Positions 18,536 to 28,060 of a stretch of DNA of 64,000 nt are shown here, piece by piece. Under the pieces are notes generated by a model, which saw nothing but the letters and a program-made list of their open reading frames with translations, was not told where the DNA came from and did not search any database. Origin of the DNA: Conchocele bisecta. Taxonomy: Eukaryota; Mollusca; Bivalvia; Lucinida; Thyasiridae. A program made the translations under genes and the position numbers. The DNA lies in NCBI GenBank assembly GCA_029237695.1, contig JAQRGA010000042.1:930001-994000 (forward strand). Reading direction: 5' to 3'. The first letter of the stretch is position 1, and the number at the start of each line of letters is the position of its first letter.

Positions 18536-19942
18536 ATGGAAACAATAACAAAAGAAGAAGTTCAAAAAGCAATCTCTGATTTTTTGGATGAAAAATCAGG
18601 ATTGACAGCTGCAAAAAAGAGTTTTAAAAAAGCTGATGAGGCTTTAGCAAAAGAAGAGGAGAATAAAAATCTTGATTCTGTTAAAATTACCAAAGCAGAG
18701 GAAAATGTGAAAACAGCTAAAAAGAAACTGCATGAGTGTCAAGACACAAGAAGTGTTAAATTTGCTAATGATGTTTGGATAGAAACAAAGATTAAGGCTG
18801 CAAAGAACTTTAAATTTGGAACTCATATTTCTAAAGGTGTTCATTCTAGCTCTAACGGAGATTGTATTAATTTTAAATCATTAGAGGAGTTGCCCCATGG
18901 AGTAATTGGTTCTCAAACTATAGGTGAATTACAAATTGATGGCAGTGGCAGTGCAATTGGTCTACCATTGTTCGAGTTTATAGAGATTGATATTTCAGGT
19001 ACAAAACTTAAAGATTTAATATTAAAAAACAGCCCGTCATTATCTAATATATTTTCATCTGATAAACAGAAGTCTGATGAATATTTTTTTATTTTAAAAG
19101 ATTGCCTTGAGAATAAAACAGACGTTCCCATAACTGACGGATTAAATAAACAGCTGCTTTGGCCTCTCTCTGATTCAGCTATAGATAAGGATAACTATAT
19201 CTCTCTTATTCCTCTATATCCTTCATCCTTCACACTCTCTTTTGATAAATTAAGAAAGGATAAATTTTATAGTGAAAAAAATAAAAATGCAAGATATGGA
19301 AAAACAGAACAGCTTGAGGAATATGTTGAATTTATTGATTCCGCTATTATAACGCTCGGAGGTAGTCAACCCCAAAATGTCAGTAAATTAGTTGTTTCTA
19401 GAAAAGGAAAAGATTATCTGTTATCATCACTGCCTCCTCTAATCGATAAGAGGAAAAAGTATTCAATTACCAAACAGCAGAAATCAATTTTTAACCCCTC
19501 ATTACACTATCACTGTAAAGCGGGGTTTGACGATTTATACAAAGTTGTTGACTCAAAAAATAATATTCATGTTCGCAATATGAGAAAAACTGCAATCGAT
19601 ATGATCCTATATGAAATAATCTGTTTTGCCGTAAACATTCAAAATAGCTGGGAGCCGGGCTGGAGTAGGGATTTTGATAAACTCCCAGAATGTGAAAAGT
19701 TGTGGCTTGATCCTAAAAGAGCTAAATTTGATGAGGAAAATGATTTCATGAAAGAACGTAATATGGGTAATTGGAAGGCTGAAATCGTGGAGAGTTTTGC
19801 TCGATGGATTAATAATACACTGCAAAAAAGATTTAAAGATATTAAACATCAGTTCGGCATGACTGAAGACAGCGAATGGGTTAAAGAGATAGAAGATGAA
19901 ATTAAAACAAGTCTGCGTAATGGAGAGGAGGTGTTTAGATGA
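18536..19942 (+). CDS. csy1: Type I-F Cascade large subunit Csy1 (Cas8f)
   Basis: Large subunit of the I-F surveillance complex; pairs with Csy2 at the crRNA 5' handle and takes part in PAM recognition. The 468 residues (family about 430-480) include ISKGVHSSSNGD near 99, the conserved NIQNSWEPGWSRDFDKL-type segment near 364 and a C-terminal helical region. The N-terminal 75 residues are lysine/glutamate-rich and probably coiled-coil. Its last four bases overlap csy2 (ATGA), so the two are translationally coupled. The assignment is supported by gene order as well as sequence. Confidence 0.92.
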   Translation: METITKEEVQKAISDFLDEKSGLTAAKKSFKKADEALAKEEENKNLDSVKITKAEENVKTAKKKLHECQDTRSVKFANDVWIETKIKAAKNFKFGTHISKGVHSSSNGDCINFKSLEELPHGVIGSQTIGELQIDGSGSAIGLPLFEFIEIDISGTKLKDLILKNSPSLSNIFSSDKQKSDEYFFILKDCLENKTDVPITDGLNKQLLWPLSDSAIDKDNYISLIPLYPSSFTLSFDKLRKDKFYSEKNKNARYGKTEQLEEYVEFIDSAIITLGGSQPQNVSKLVVSRKGKDYLLSSLPPLIDKRKKYSITKQQKSIFNPSLHYHCKAGFDDLYKVVDSKNNIHVRNMRKTAIDMILYEIICFAVNIQNSWEPGWSRDFDKLPECEKLWLDPKRAKFDEENDFMKERNMGNWKAEIVESFARWINNTLQKRFKDIKHQFGMTEDSEWVKEIEDEIKTSLRNGEEVFR

Positions 19943-20892
19943 GCGATACAAATTTTTACCTTTTGCTGGATAGAATTGATATAAAAAGAGCAAATGCAAT
20001 ATCCAGTCCAATTACTTATGGATTTCCTTCCATAACAGGATTTTTGGGAGCTGTTCACGCATTAAACCGGAAGATTCTTGTTCACGCATCAGATGAGTAT
20101 GAGAAGAATATTCAACTTGATGGTGTTCTGGTATGCTGTCACGATTACAATATTCATACATATCGAAGCAGTAAATATCAGCCTTATACATTTATTCAGT
20201 CACGTAATCCCATTAAAAGAAATGGTAAGTTTGCTTCAATAATACAGGAAGGGAAAGTTGATATTACCGTAACTCTTTTGGTTGAAGTAAAAGTTGACAG
20301 AAGAACAAAAAACTGGTTACAAAAACCTGATAACAGTAAACTTCTGACAGATAAAATCAAAAATTTGGTTTATCAGCAGAGAATTGCAGGTGGTTTTGTT
20401 AATAAAATTGGTACTGTTAAACTCTATGATTTCAGTACTGCAGATAGAGATTTAAAACGACTTTTACTTCCCGGATTTATTTTATGTGAAGATAAGAAGG
20501 AGTTAAATGATATTACAGAACAACTTCTGAAAAAAAATCCAAAAGCCACATTTTTAGATGCATTGATAGAACTATCAACCCTGCATTGTATTCCTGACTC
20601 AACAGAGGAAGGAAAAAATGGGAATACAGATTGGAGGTATGAAAATATTAAAAAAAAACGTGGCTGGCTGGTTCCAATTCCTGTGGGATTTCAGGCAATT
20701 GATCCAGTTATGGAAAAGGGTAAACTTAAAAACTGTAGATCAAATGAATATCCAGCTCAATATGTTGAATCCCTTTACTCCCTTGGTAAATGGATATTTC
20801 CACATAGAATAGAAGGTAATATTGAAGACTGCTTCTGGCGTTATAAAACAATAGAGAATAAATTTTATTTAGCAACTCAATCAAATAATTAA
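19939..20892 (+). CDS. csy2: Type I-F Cascade subunit Csy2 (Cas5f)
   Basis: Cas5-type subunit that caps the crRNA 5' handle together with Csy1. The 317 residues have the family start FYLLLDRIDIKRANAISSPITYGFPSITGFLGAVHAL, with the GFPS/GFLGAVHAL motif of Csy2 proteins, a middle RIAGGFV segment near 150, and RGWLVPIPVGFQAI near 236. A strong GGAGGTG precedes the ATG, inside the end of csy1. It overlaps csy1 by four bases and lies 15 bases before csy3. Confidence 0.94.
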   Translation: MSDTNFYLLLDRIDIKRANAISSPITYGFPSITGFLGAVHALNRKILVHASDEYEKNIQLDGVLVCCHDYNIHTYRSSKYQPYTFIQSRNPIKRNGKFASIIQEGKVDITVTLLVEVKVDRRTKNWLQKPDNSKLLTDKIKNLVYQQRIAGGFVNKIGTVKLYDFSTADRDLKRLLLPGFILCEDKKELNDITEQLLKKNPKATFLDALIELSTLHCIPDSTEEGKNGNTDWRYENIKKKRGWLVPIPVGFQAIDPVMEKGKLKNCRSNEYPAQYVESLYSLGKWIFPHRIEGNIEDCFWRYKTIENKFYLATQSNN

Positions 20893-20907
20893 AAAGGAGA
20901 TTAGACC

Positions 20908-22047
20908 ATGGTTAAAAAGGAAACAAAATTATCAACACCCACAGTATTAGCATTCGAACGCAAATTTGATATTTCAGATGCAGTATTTTTTCAAAAAGAT
21001 AGCAAAGATAGCAAAGAACCTGTAGAAGTTTCTATAAAAGAGAAATCTGTAAGAGGTACAATTTCTAACTTTCGTAAAGAAGCTATTAGTGATAAACTGG
21101 TAGAAGTTGATAGCAAAGATAAAGAGAATAAAGATCATCTGAAATTTTATGCAGATATAAAAAACTCTAATCTACAAACAGTTGATGTAGCAATGCTTGA
21201 TAGTGATAAAGATACTCTGATTGTTAAATGGAGCTGTAAAGTCCTTCCGTTTAATGGAACTCCCAATATTTGTAATGATCAGGTTTATCAAAACAAACTG
21301 CTTGAGAAGGTTGATGAATATATCGAAAAGTACAAACTTGAAGAACTTGCCCTACGTTATGCTTATAATATTGTTAATGGCAGATGGCTGTGGCGTAACA
21401 GACTGGGTGCGGAAAACATTGATATCTGCATAAAATATAATGAAGGTAAAAGTGAAAAATTACTGAAGTTTACAGATGCTGAAGATTATACTCTTGAAGA
21501 ATTTCCAAAAATTCTTGAAGGAACTCCAAAAATTCTTGAAGGAGCTCCAAAAATTGATAAAACAGATTTTGATATATTAAGAGAATTAATTAAGTCTGGA
21601 TTAAACGGAAAAAAGTTTATTATTTTTGAAGTAGAATCAACTTTGAAAGTAGGCTATGGACAGGAGGTCTACCCTTCACAGGAATTTATACCTGAAGACA
21701 AAAATAAATCAAATAAATCAAATGAAAAAGATAAAAAATATAAAAAAAGTAAAGTTCTCTACCGGGTGGATAACAAAATTGCAGGAATGCATTCCCAAAA
21801 GATAGGCAACGCAATAAGAACAATAGACACATGGTGGTATCTTAATGATGCAGAACTAAAATTTCCAATAGCCGTAGAACCTTATGGTGCTGTAACTACT
21901 ATGGGAAAAGCATTTAGACCGTCAAATAATTTTTATAAATTACTTAATAACTGGCTTAACAATAAAGAACTTTCTAAGAAGGAGGAGCAGCAGCATTATA
22001 TAATGGCAGTTCTCATTAGAGGCGTGGTTTTTGGTGGAAAGGAATAA
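20908..22047 (+). CDS. csy3: Type I-F Cascade backbone Csy3 (Cas7f)
   Basis: Six copies of this Cas7-type protein bind the spacer part of the crRNA. The 379 residues are slightly longer than the usual 340 or so. Seen: LSTPTVLAFERKFDISDAVFF at the start, YAYNIVNGRWLWRNRLGAE near 151, and the C-terminal VEPYGAVTTMGKAFRPS near 330 plus HYIMAVLIRGVVFGG. Two insertions look lineage-specific: a tandem PKILEG[TA] repeat at 21505-21555 and a lysine/asparagine-rich stretch near 21700-21755. AAGGAGA precedes the ATG. Confidence 0.95.
   Translation: MVKKETKLSTPTVLAFERKFDISDAVFFQKDSKDSKEPVEVSIKEKSVRGTISNFRKEAISDKLVEVDSKDKENKDHLKFYADIKNSNLQTVDVAMLDSDKDTLIVKWSCKVLPFNGTPNICNDQVYQNKLLEKVDEYIEKYKLEELALRYAYNIVNGRWLWRNRLGAENIDICIKYNEGKSEKLLKFTDAEDYTLEEFPKILEGTPKILEGAPKIDKTDFDILRELIKSGLNGKKFIIFEVESTLKVGYGQEVYPSQEFIPEDKNKSNKSNEKDKKYKKSKVLYRVDNKIAGMHSQKIGNAIRTIDTWWYLNDAELKFPIAVEPYGAVTTMGKAFRPSNNFYKLLNNWLNNKELSKKEEQQHYIMAVLIRGVVFGGKE
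21505..21555 (+). repeat. 21-bp tandem repeat inside csy3
   Basis: Two full copies of a 21-base unit (21505-21525 and 21526-21546), then a nine-base partial copy. It encodes PKILEGT, PKILEGA and PKI and keeps the frame. Nearly identical copies suggest a recent slippage expansion in a surface loop of the Cas7f subunit. Confidence 0.9.
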
Positions 22048-22053
22048 TAAATT

Positions 22054-22626
22054 ATGGATACCTTTTTTGATATAAAAGCATTACCAAACCCTGAGATTAT
22101 TCAGGTTGATGTTGTTGCTGCTCTTATGCAGAAACTGCATTTAATTCTGCCTAAATTTGATGGACGGGTTGCTCTTGATTTCCCTGCTTACAGATACACT
22201 TTAGGAGGTATTATTCGTTTACTCGGGACAAAACAGGATATTGAAGAATTGCATTCACAAATTAACACTATTAATCTGTTTACAGATTATGCCCTAATTG
22301 AAGAGGTTGATAAAATACCGGCAGATGTGAAAAAATATGTTAGAAATAAACGCCGTCATGCAGACGGCGGAAACAGCCGTTTGAGACGCTTGGAAAAATA
22401 TCATAAGGCAAAAGGGACATGGACTTCTAAACATGAACATGCAAAAACGGTAAAACAGCACTATAATACAGCTATTAGAACACCTCACTTGAATATAAAG
22501 AGTTTAAGTACTAAAAAAACATTTAAACTCTTTATATTAAGATTAAATAGTGATAAACTTTCTGAAGGAAGATTTAATAGTTATGGGCTTAGTGTAGATA
22601 ATAATGGTTCAATACCTAAATTTTGA
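22054..22626 (+). CDS. csy4: CRISPR RNA endoribonuclease Csy4 (Cas6f)
   Basis: Cuts the repeat hairpin of the pre-crRNA and stays bound to it. The 190 residues match the family length. The N-terminal KLHLIL carries the catalytic-type His29. The arginine-rich helix that reads the repeat stem is visible at about 97-122 (RNKRRHADGGNSRLRRLEKYHKAKG region), and the C-terminus FNSYGLSVDNNGSIPKF is the family-typical end. It lies directly before the leader and array. An AAGGA lies about ten bases before the ATG. Confidence 0.94.
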   Translation: MDTFFDIKALPNPEIIQVDVVAALMQKLHLILPKFDGRVALDFPAYRYTLGGIIRLLGTKQDIEELHSQINTINLFTDYALIEEVDKIPADVKKYVRNKRRHADGGNSRLRRLEKYHKAKGTWTSKHEHAKTVKQHYNTAIRTPHLNIKSLSTKKTFKLFILRLNSDKLSEGRFNSYGLSVDNNGSIPKF

Positions 22627-22755
22627 CCATTTTATCTGTGAGTTTTGTAAGATGTTTATTATCAACATAACAAATATTGAATATAAAATAAGGGTAAAAT
22701 GTATTAAATACTCTTAAGTATAATGTTTATAACTATTTAAATTCATTAACTTTGT
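22627..22755 (+). promoter_or_regulatory. CRISPR leader
   Basis: The 129 A+T-rich bases between csy4 and the first repeat. They form the leader end because the degenerate repeats lie at the opposite end of the array. A TATAAT at about 22717 is a possible -10 for array transcription to the right; no clear -35 was found. Confidence 0.6.
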
Positions 22756-24835
22756 GTTAACCGCCGACTAGGCGGCTTAGAAATAAACCGGCGGAGCTTT
22801 TGCTTCCGCCTTTTTGTTAACCGCCGACTAGGCGGCTTAGAAACAGATTGCTCCTGATTCCTGATCATAAATAAAGTTAACCGCCGACTAGGCGGCTTAG
22901 AAATATTTCTTCTCCGCTTTCCGTTATTATTATCTGTTAACCGCCGACTAGGCGGCTTAGAAATAGTTTTTAAAAAAGCATTGCGTTGCTCCAGAGTTAA
23001 CCGCCGACTAGGCGGCTTAGAAAAGTAAGAGAAGCAGAAAGAATAGTAGCAGAAAGTTAACCGCCGACTAGGCGGCTTAGAAATTTCTAGTGATTCATTA
23101 TAATCATGATAAAAGGTTAACCGCCGACTAGGCGGCTTAGAAATCTTTTTTTCTCTTCCTTTTATAATAAAGTGTGTTAACCGCCGACTAGGCGGCTTAG
23201 AAAAACCCCGCGGAGCTATCTGGCTCCGCTTTTTTTTGTTAACCGCCGACTAGGCGGCTTAGAAATAACTCATTTGTATCATACAATAAATGATCACGTT
23301 AACCGCCGACTAGGCGGCTTAGAAAAGGAACATGGAAGGCAAGAAGTTAATGGAGCAGTTAACCGCCGACTAGGCGGCTTAGAAATACGCCTTCTCTGTA
23401 CATATAACTAATCAACTGTTAACCGCCGACTAGGCGGCTTAGAAATGTACTAGATTGTTCTCTCTTGCTATAGTCTCGTTAACCGCCGACTAGGCGGCTT
23501 AGAAAGTTGCAGGAACTATCTATATCAGATAACGAATTGTTAACCGCCGACTAGGCGGCTTAGAAATCCTTCCGCTGCTTTTTTTAAATAATAAATAGGT
23601 TAACCGCCGACTAGGCGGCTTAGAAATCGTTTTTTTCAATAGTTTTATAACCTGTTAAGTTAACCGCCGACTAGGCGGCTTAGAAATTATTACGATAATT
23701 TTATAAGAGATGAAAGGCGTTAACCGCCGACTAGGCGGCTTAGAAAATCAAATAATAATGTCGAGCTTTTTTTAGATTTGTTAACCGCCGACTAGGCGGC
23801 TTAGAAAAATGTATAATAAAAATAAGATTTTTCTAGTTCGTTAACCGCCGACTAGGCGGCTTAGAAATCCTTGTTAGCTTATAATAAAAGCAAAACAGAG
23901 TTAACCGCCGACTAGGCGGCTTAGAAAATGATAGTACATATTTCCCAGCTCACACTGTGGTTAACCGCCGACTAGGCGGCTTAGAAAAGAGTTTACACTG
24001 TGCTAACATGTTACCCTGTTCGTTAACCGCCGACTAGGCGGCTTAGAAAACCGAGTTTATACTGAGCATCAACATCACCCTGTTAACCGCCGACTAGGCG
24101 GCTTAGAAAACATAGGATATTTTAGGTCATAAAAACTAGAAAGTTAACCGCCGACTAGGCGGCTTAGAAATTTTAATGGGCTTGTAAGCCTCTTTTATCT
24201 TTGTTAACCGCCGACTAGGCGGCTTAGAAATAGCTACATTTCTCTAGTTTGCTTATATTAATGTTAACCGCCGACTAGGCGGCTTAGAAATGACCTGGTT
24301 CCATTGCTCTTGAACTGATGTGGTTAACCGCCGACTAGGCGGCTTAGAAAGGTCTTATCAGGGATGGGGATGTTTTTTATATTGTTAACCGCCGACTAGG
24401 CGGCTTAGAAAGTGTATAATAACAATGCTTATTTAAATTATATGTTAACCGCCGACTAGGCGGCTTAGAAAAATCCTCAATATCCCATAATTTTACAGAA
24501 TAAGTTAACCGCCGACTAGGCGGCTTAGAAAATTGCAAGAGGTAGTCTCTCATAAAAAAGTGTTGTTAACCGCCGACTAGGCGGCTTAGAAAATGGAGTA
24601 AAAACAGACCATAAGAAATCTGTTTGTTAACCGCCGACTAGGCGGCTTAGAAAAATTATATATTTTAAAAGCATTATTGAAAATAGTTAACCGCCGACTA
24701 GGCGGCTTAGAAATCTCAAAAGTTCGTCGTTTATCTAAAAAAAAATGGTTAACCGCCGAATAGGCGGCTTAGAAATTTATATTTTTGTTGTTATATTCAC
24801 TATATTTGTTAACTGCCGAATAGGCGGCTTAGAAA
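22756..24835 (+). CRISPR. Type I-F CRISPR array, 35 repeats and 34 spacers
   Basis: Repeats of 28 bases at 22756, 22816, 22876 and so on to 24808, with spacers of 32-34 bases. Each repeat has the I-F Csy4 hairpin, stem CCGCC/GGCGG around loop GACTA, followed by the eight-base handle CTTAGAAA. Thirty-three repeats look identical. The last two (24748 and 24808) carry C-to-A in the loop, and the last also C-to-T in the stem, which marks the trailer end. Transcription is therefore left to right, away from csy4. Spacers 1 (22784-22815) and 8 (23204-23237) each contain a hairpin followed by a T-run. Spacers 21 and 22 resemble each other. Confidence 0.98.
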
Positions 24836-24896
24836 ATATTATCTTTTTGGGCATTTATTCATTGAATATCAAATAATTTATAACTGGTATTAAAGT

Positions 24897-25259
24897 ATGT
24901 GTAATGAAATAATTACAAGTAATTTTATTTTGTACTGTAAAAACTGGAAGAAAACAGTTGATTTTTATTCTAATAAACTCGATTTATCAATTAATTTTAA
25001 AAATAACTGGTTTATAGAGTTTATACTTAATGATTTAAGTCGATTAAGTATTGCTGATGAGATTCATGCATCAATAAAAAGTAATATTGGCCTCGGAGTC
25101 ACTTTGTCATTTCGGATTCATGACATAGAGTCTCAAAGAGAAAAGCTAATAAATAGAGAGGTTGATGCTTCTGAAATTAAACGTCATACTTGGGGAGCTT
25201 TAGTTTTTTATATTCATGATCCTGAAGGAAATAGAATTGAATTTTGGGAAGAAAAATAA
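24897..25259 (+). CDS. VOC-superfamily (glyoxalase/bleomycin-resistance fold) protein
   Basis: A single 120-residue VOC domain of paired beta-alpha-beta-beta-beta modules. Typical features: VDFYSNKLDLSINFKNNW near 22, SFRIHDIESQREKLINREV near 74, and the C-terminal FYIHDPEGNRIEFWE motif, whose Glu is often a metal ligand. Specific substrate cannot be inferred. It begins 62 bases beyond the last CRISPR repeat. Confidence 0.85.
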   Translation: MCNEIITSNFILYCKNWKKTVDFYSNKLDLSINFKNNWFIEFILNDLSRLSIADEIHASIKSNIGLGVTLSFRIHDIESQREKLINREVDASEIKRHTWGALVFYIHDPEGNRIEFWEEK

Positions 25260-25313
25260 ATCTTCCTCCCATAAAATAAATAGTATGCAGTCAACTATTC
25301 ATTATCTTTCAAG

Positions 25314-26363
25314 CTAGATACCATGATCGCAATATATATCACGTACACGCTCAAATGCTTTTATTGATAGTAATTTTATATCTGTTGACAGGAAGCCATC
25401 TTTAACAGGCTCATATCCTAATAGACCAGTGCTTAAATATTTTTTATTATCATCAGGGAATATTGTGATAACTGTTTTATCTTTACCTAATTCTTCCTGT
25501 GCCATTAATGCGCCGAGGAAGTTTGCTCCTGATGAAATACCAACACCTAAACCAAGTTCAGCTGCCAGTTTTCCTGCCATTATAATTGAATCTCCATCAT
25601 CTACGCTTATCACATGATCAAGTTTATTTAAATCTACTATTGGTGGAATGAATTCATCAGAAATACCCTGAATTCTATGTTTACCTACTTTATAACCTTT
25701 AGTTAATATAGGAGAGTTTGAAGGTTCTAGTGGGTAGAGTTTTATATTAGGATTTTTTTCTTTAAGATAACGTCCTACTCCCATTATAGTTCCACCTGTT
25801 CCTACTCCTGCGACAAATGCATCAGGGATAAGATCTCTGTATCTTATCTGGCACCATATTTCAGGCCCGGTTAAAGTGAAATGTGCCTGTATATTATTTT
25901 TGTTTGAAAACTGACGCGGGAGGAATGAATTTTTAGTAGATTTTGCAAGCTCTTCAGCTCTTTCAATACTTCCTATGAATCCACCCTCTTCTTTGCTTAT
26001 TAATACTATTTTTGCACCTAAGCTTTGAATAAGGTTTTTTCTTTCTGTACTCATCCAATCAGGCATGAAAATTGTTACAGGATGTCCCAATGCTTTGGCT
26101 ATCGCAGAGAGTGCAATGCCGGTATTTCCGCTTGTTGCTTCAATTACCATATCACCCGATTTTAGATTTCCTCTTATATAACCCTGTTTTAGAATATGTA
26201 AAGCCATTCTATCTTTTATACTGCCTGTCATATTAAGGTTTTCTGCTTTTGCATAAATTTTTCTTGGGGAGCCTTTATATTCAAAAGTAATTTCAACTAG
26301 CGGTGTATTACCAACTAAGCTGGCAAGTCCGTCAACTTTGTCACAACATTCCTTGTTTTTCAT
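25314..26363 (-). CDS. cysK: Cysteine synthase-family PLP enzyme
   Basis: Fold-type II PLP enzyme that most likely makes cysteine from O-acetylserine and sulfide. The 349 residues include [10 protein letters not shown] near 16, the PLP lysine in [12 protein letters not shown] near 50, the substrate loop [12 protein letters not shown] near 84, the phosphate loop [15 protein letters not shown] near 190, and [14 protein letters not shown] near 272. The C-terminal extension of about 40 residues is a little longer than classical CysK. A GAGGA precedes the ATG. A cystathionine-beta-synthase-like role is the alternative. It is monocistronic and convergent with the VOC gene. Confidence 0.87.
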   Translation of the reverse strand: MKNKECCDKVDGLASLVGNTPLVEITFEYKGSPRKIYAKAENLNMTGSIKDRMALHILKQGYIRGNLKSGDMVIEATSGNTGIALSAIAKALGHPVTIFMPDWMSTERKNLIQSLGAKIVLISKEEGGFIGSIERAEELAKSTKNSFLPRQFSNKNNIQAHFTLTGPEIWCQIRYRDLIPDAFVAGVGTGGTIMGVGRYLKEKNPNIKLYPLEPSNSPILTKGYKVGKHRIQGISDEFIPPIVDLNKLDHVISVDDGDSIIMAGKLAAELGLGVGISSGANFLGALMAQEELGKDKTVITIFPDDNKKYLSTGLLGYEPVKDGFLSTDIKLLSIKAFERVRDIYCDHGI

Positions 26364-26897
26364 AATAATTTCCTCGCAATAAATATTGAAAATAATCTAT
26401 AATTTGACAAATTTAGTATAGATTTTTAATGTAATAAGAAAAAATATTTCTTCAACGGGTAAATAGAAGAAGATCTAATAATAATGAGATGTAAAATTAA
26501 AAGTTAACTATAAGTCAACCAAGTAGATAGACTGTTTATTTTTTATTATAAAAGGAGATAGAATTATCGCTCTTTTCATGACTGTTCATGTTCCATGAAT
26601 GATGATGCCAAAGTATTGGACATTTTTTGTAATATTCTATAAACGGCTTAAGAAAAATAAACTTATGGTTTTATCTAATGGAAAAACATAATTTAGCATG
26701 ATAGTAGATTAAAAATCAGAAAGAAATATGAAAAATTGATTGTTGATAAAATATTCAAATGTCTTAAAAATAAGATAACAAATGAAATTCTTTGTTCAAA
26801 AAATAATAATCGCAATCAAATATGCTCTTAGATATGAAAGGAACTTTTTTAAAATTATTGAACTCAATAGTATCAATAATAATTTTAGATAATATTT
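26364..26897. other. Gap without recognisable gene
   Basis: 534 bases between cysK and hisC. Both strands were translated by eye and only short interrupted frames appear, for example KLIVDKIFKCLKNKITNEIL near 26735. Probably a decayed gene, not identified. The cysK promoter should lie in the left part. Confidence 0.4.
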
Positions 26898-27998
26898 TTA
26901 TTTATTTAGAACTTTTTTAAAGTATTTTAAAAATTTTTTATTCTCTTTCTCAGTCCCGATTGAAACTCTGATATATCCAGGTAGATTATATCCATTTAAG
27001 GGTCTTATAATTACACCGTTACTAAGAAGTTTGTTATATATTTTTTGTTCATCTCCACCTACTTTAATGAGAATAAAATTTGCATAGGGATATTCATATT
27101 CTATCTCCATATTATCGCATGCTTTTGTGATAAGCTCTATTCCATGTTTATAAATTTCTTTTGATTGTTGTACAAATTCCTGATCGTCCAATGCATGCAA
27201 TGCTGCCATTTGAGCAATTAAATTAACATTAAATGGCTGCCGCGATTTGTTTAGTGTATGAATTATTTCAGGAGTAGAAATTCCATAGCCAACTCTTAAA
27301 CCTGCTAAACCATACGATTTAGAAAAAGATCTAAGGACTATTACATTTCTACCTTCACGTACATATTTCACTGTGTCAGGCAGTTCTTCCTGTGTTATTT
27401 CTTTATATGCTTCATCGAAAACAACCAGAATATTTTCAGGTACTCTATTTATAAAATTATCGATTTCATTTTTTCGGACAATAGTACTTGTAGGATTATT
27501 TGGATTACATATAAATATTACTCGTGTATCATCATTTATGCTCTGCAGAATTGCATCTAAGTCATGTGTAAATTTATTCATAGATACTTCGATATATTTT
27601 GAGTCAAACATAATCGCAAGTATCTTATATATAGCAAAAGAGTGTTTACTCATTAGTGTAGAATTTTTATTATTCATGAAGCAGTGACCAATAAATTCCA
27701 GTATCTCATTTGAACCGGTTCCGATAATAAGCTGTTCAGGTGTAACAGACAGATGTTTAGCCAATTTGTTTTTTAAAAGAAAAGCAGAACCGTCAGGATA
27801 CCGATGTACTTCCGATGCATATTTTTTTATTGCTTCAACTGCTTTGGGAGAAGGACCTAATGGAGACTCATTTGATGCAAGTTTTACAAAATCTTTAGGA
27901 TTTAATCCTAATTCTCTTGCAACTTCATCAATACGTTTTCCTGGACTGTAAGGTGTAATTTTATCTATATCTTTGTTTGTGTAATCTAATAAAGCCAT
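26898..27998 (-). CDS. hisC: Histidinol-phosphate aminotransferase family (HisC)
   Basis: PLP fold-type I aminotransferase, 366 residues. Seen: N-terminal ELGLNPKDFVKLASNESPLGPSPKA, CNPNNPTSTIV near 161, VVFDEAYKE near 193, and the PLP lysine motif RSFSKSYGLAGLRVGYG near 224. A GGGAG precedes the ATG. It lies 62 bases downstream of pheA on the same strand and no other his gene is near, so it may act mainly as the phenylalanine/tyrosine aminotransferase, as many HisC-like enzymes can. That role is inferred from context. Confidence 0.88.
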   Translation of the reverse strand: MALLDYTNKDIDKITPYSPGKRIDEVARELGLNPKDFVKLASNESPLGPSPKAVEAIKKYASEVHRYPDGSAFLLKNKLAKHLSVTPEQLIIGTGSNEILEFIGHCFMNNKNSTLMSKHSFAIYKILAIMFDSKYIEVSMNKFTHDLDAILQSINDDTRVIFICNPNNPTSTIVRKNEIDNFINRVPENILVVFDEAYKEITQEELPDTVKYVREGRNVIVLRSFSKSYGLAGLRVGYGISTPEIIHTLNKSRQPFNVNLIAQMAALHALDDQEFVQQSKEIYKHGIELITKACDNMEIEYEYPYANFILIKVGGDEQKIYNKLLSNGVIIRPLNGYNLPGYIRVSIGTEKENKKFLKYFKKVLNK

Positions 27999-28060
27999 TT
28001 ATTAGTCTCCCTATAGTAAAAAATATTTTAAACCTGAAATCCTATATTTTAAATCTAAGA

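Noticed and set aside
19607..20058. Long reverse-strand frames over csy1/csy2
   Set aside because: They are antisense to well-supported cas genes and have no ribosome binding site or recognisable motif.
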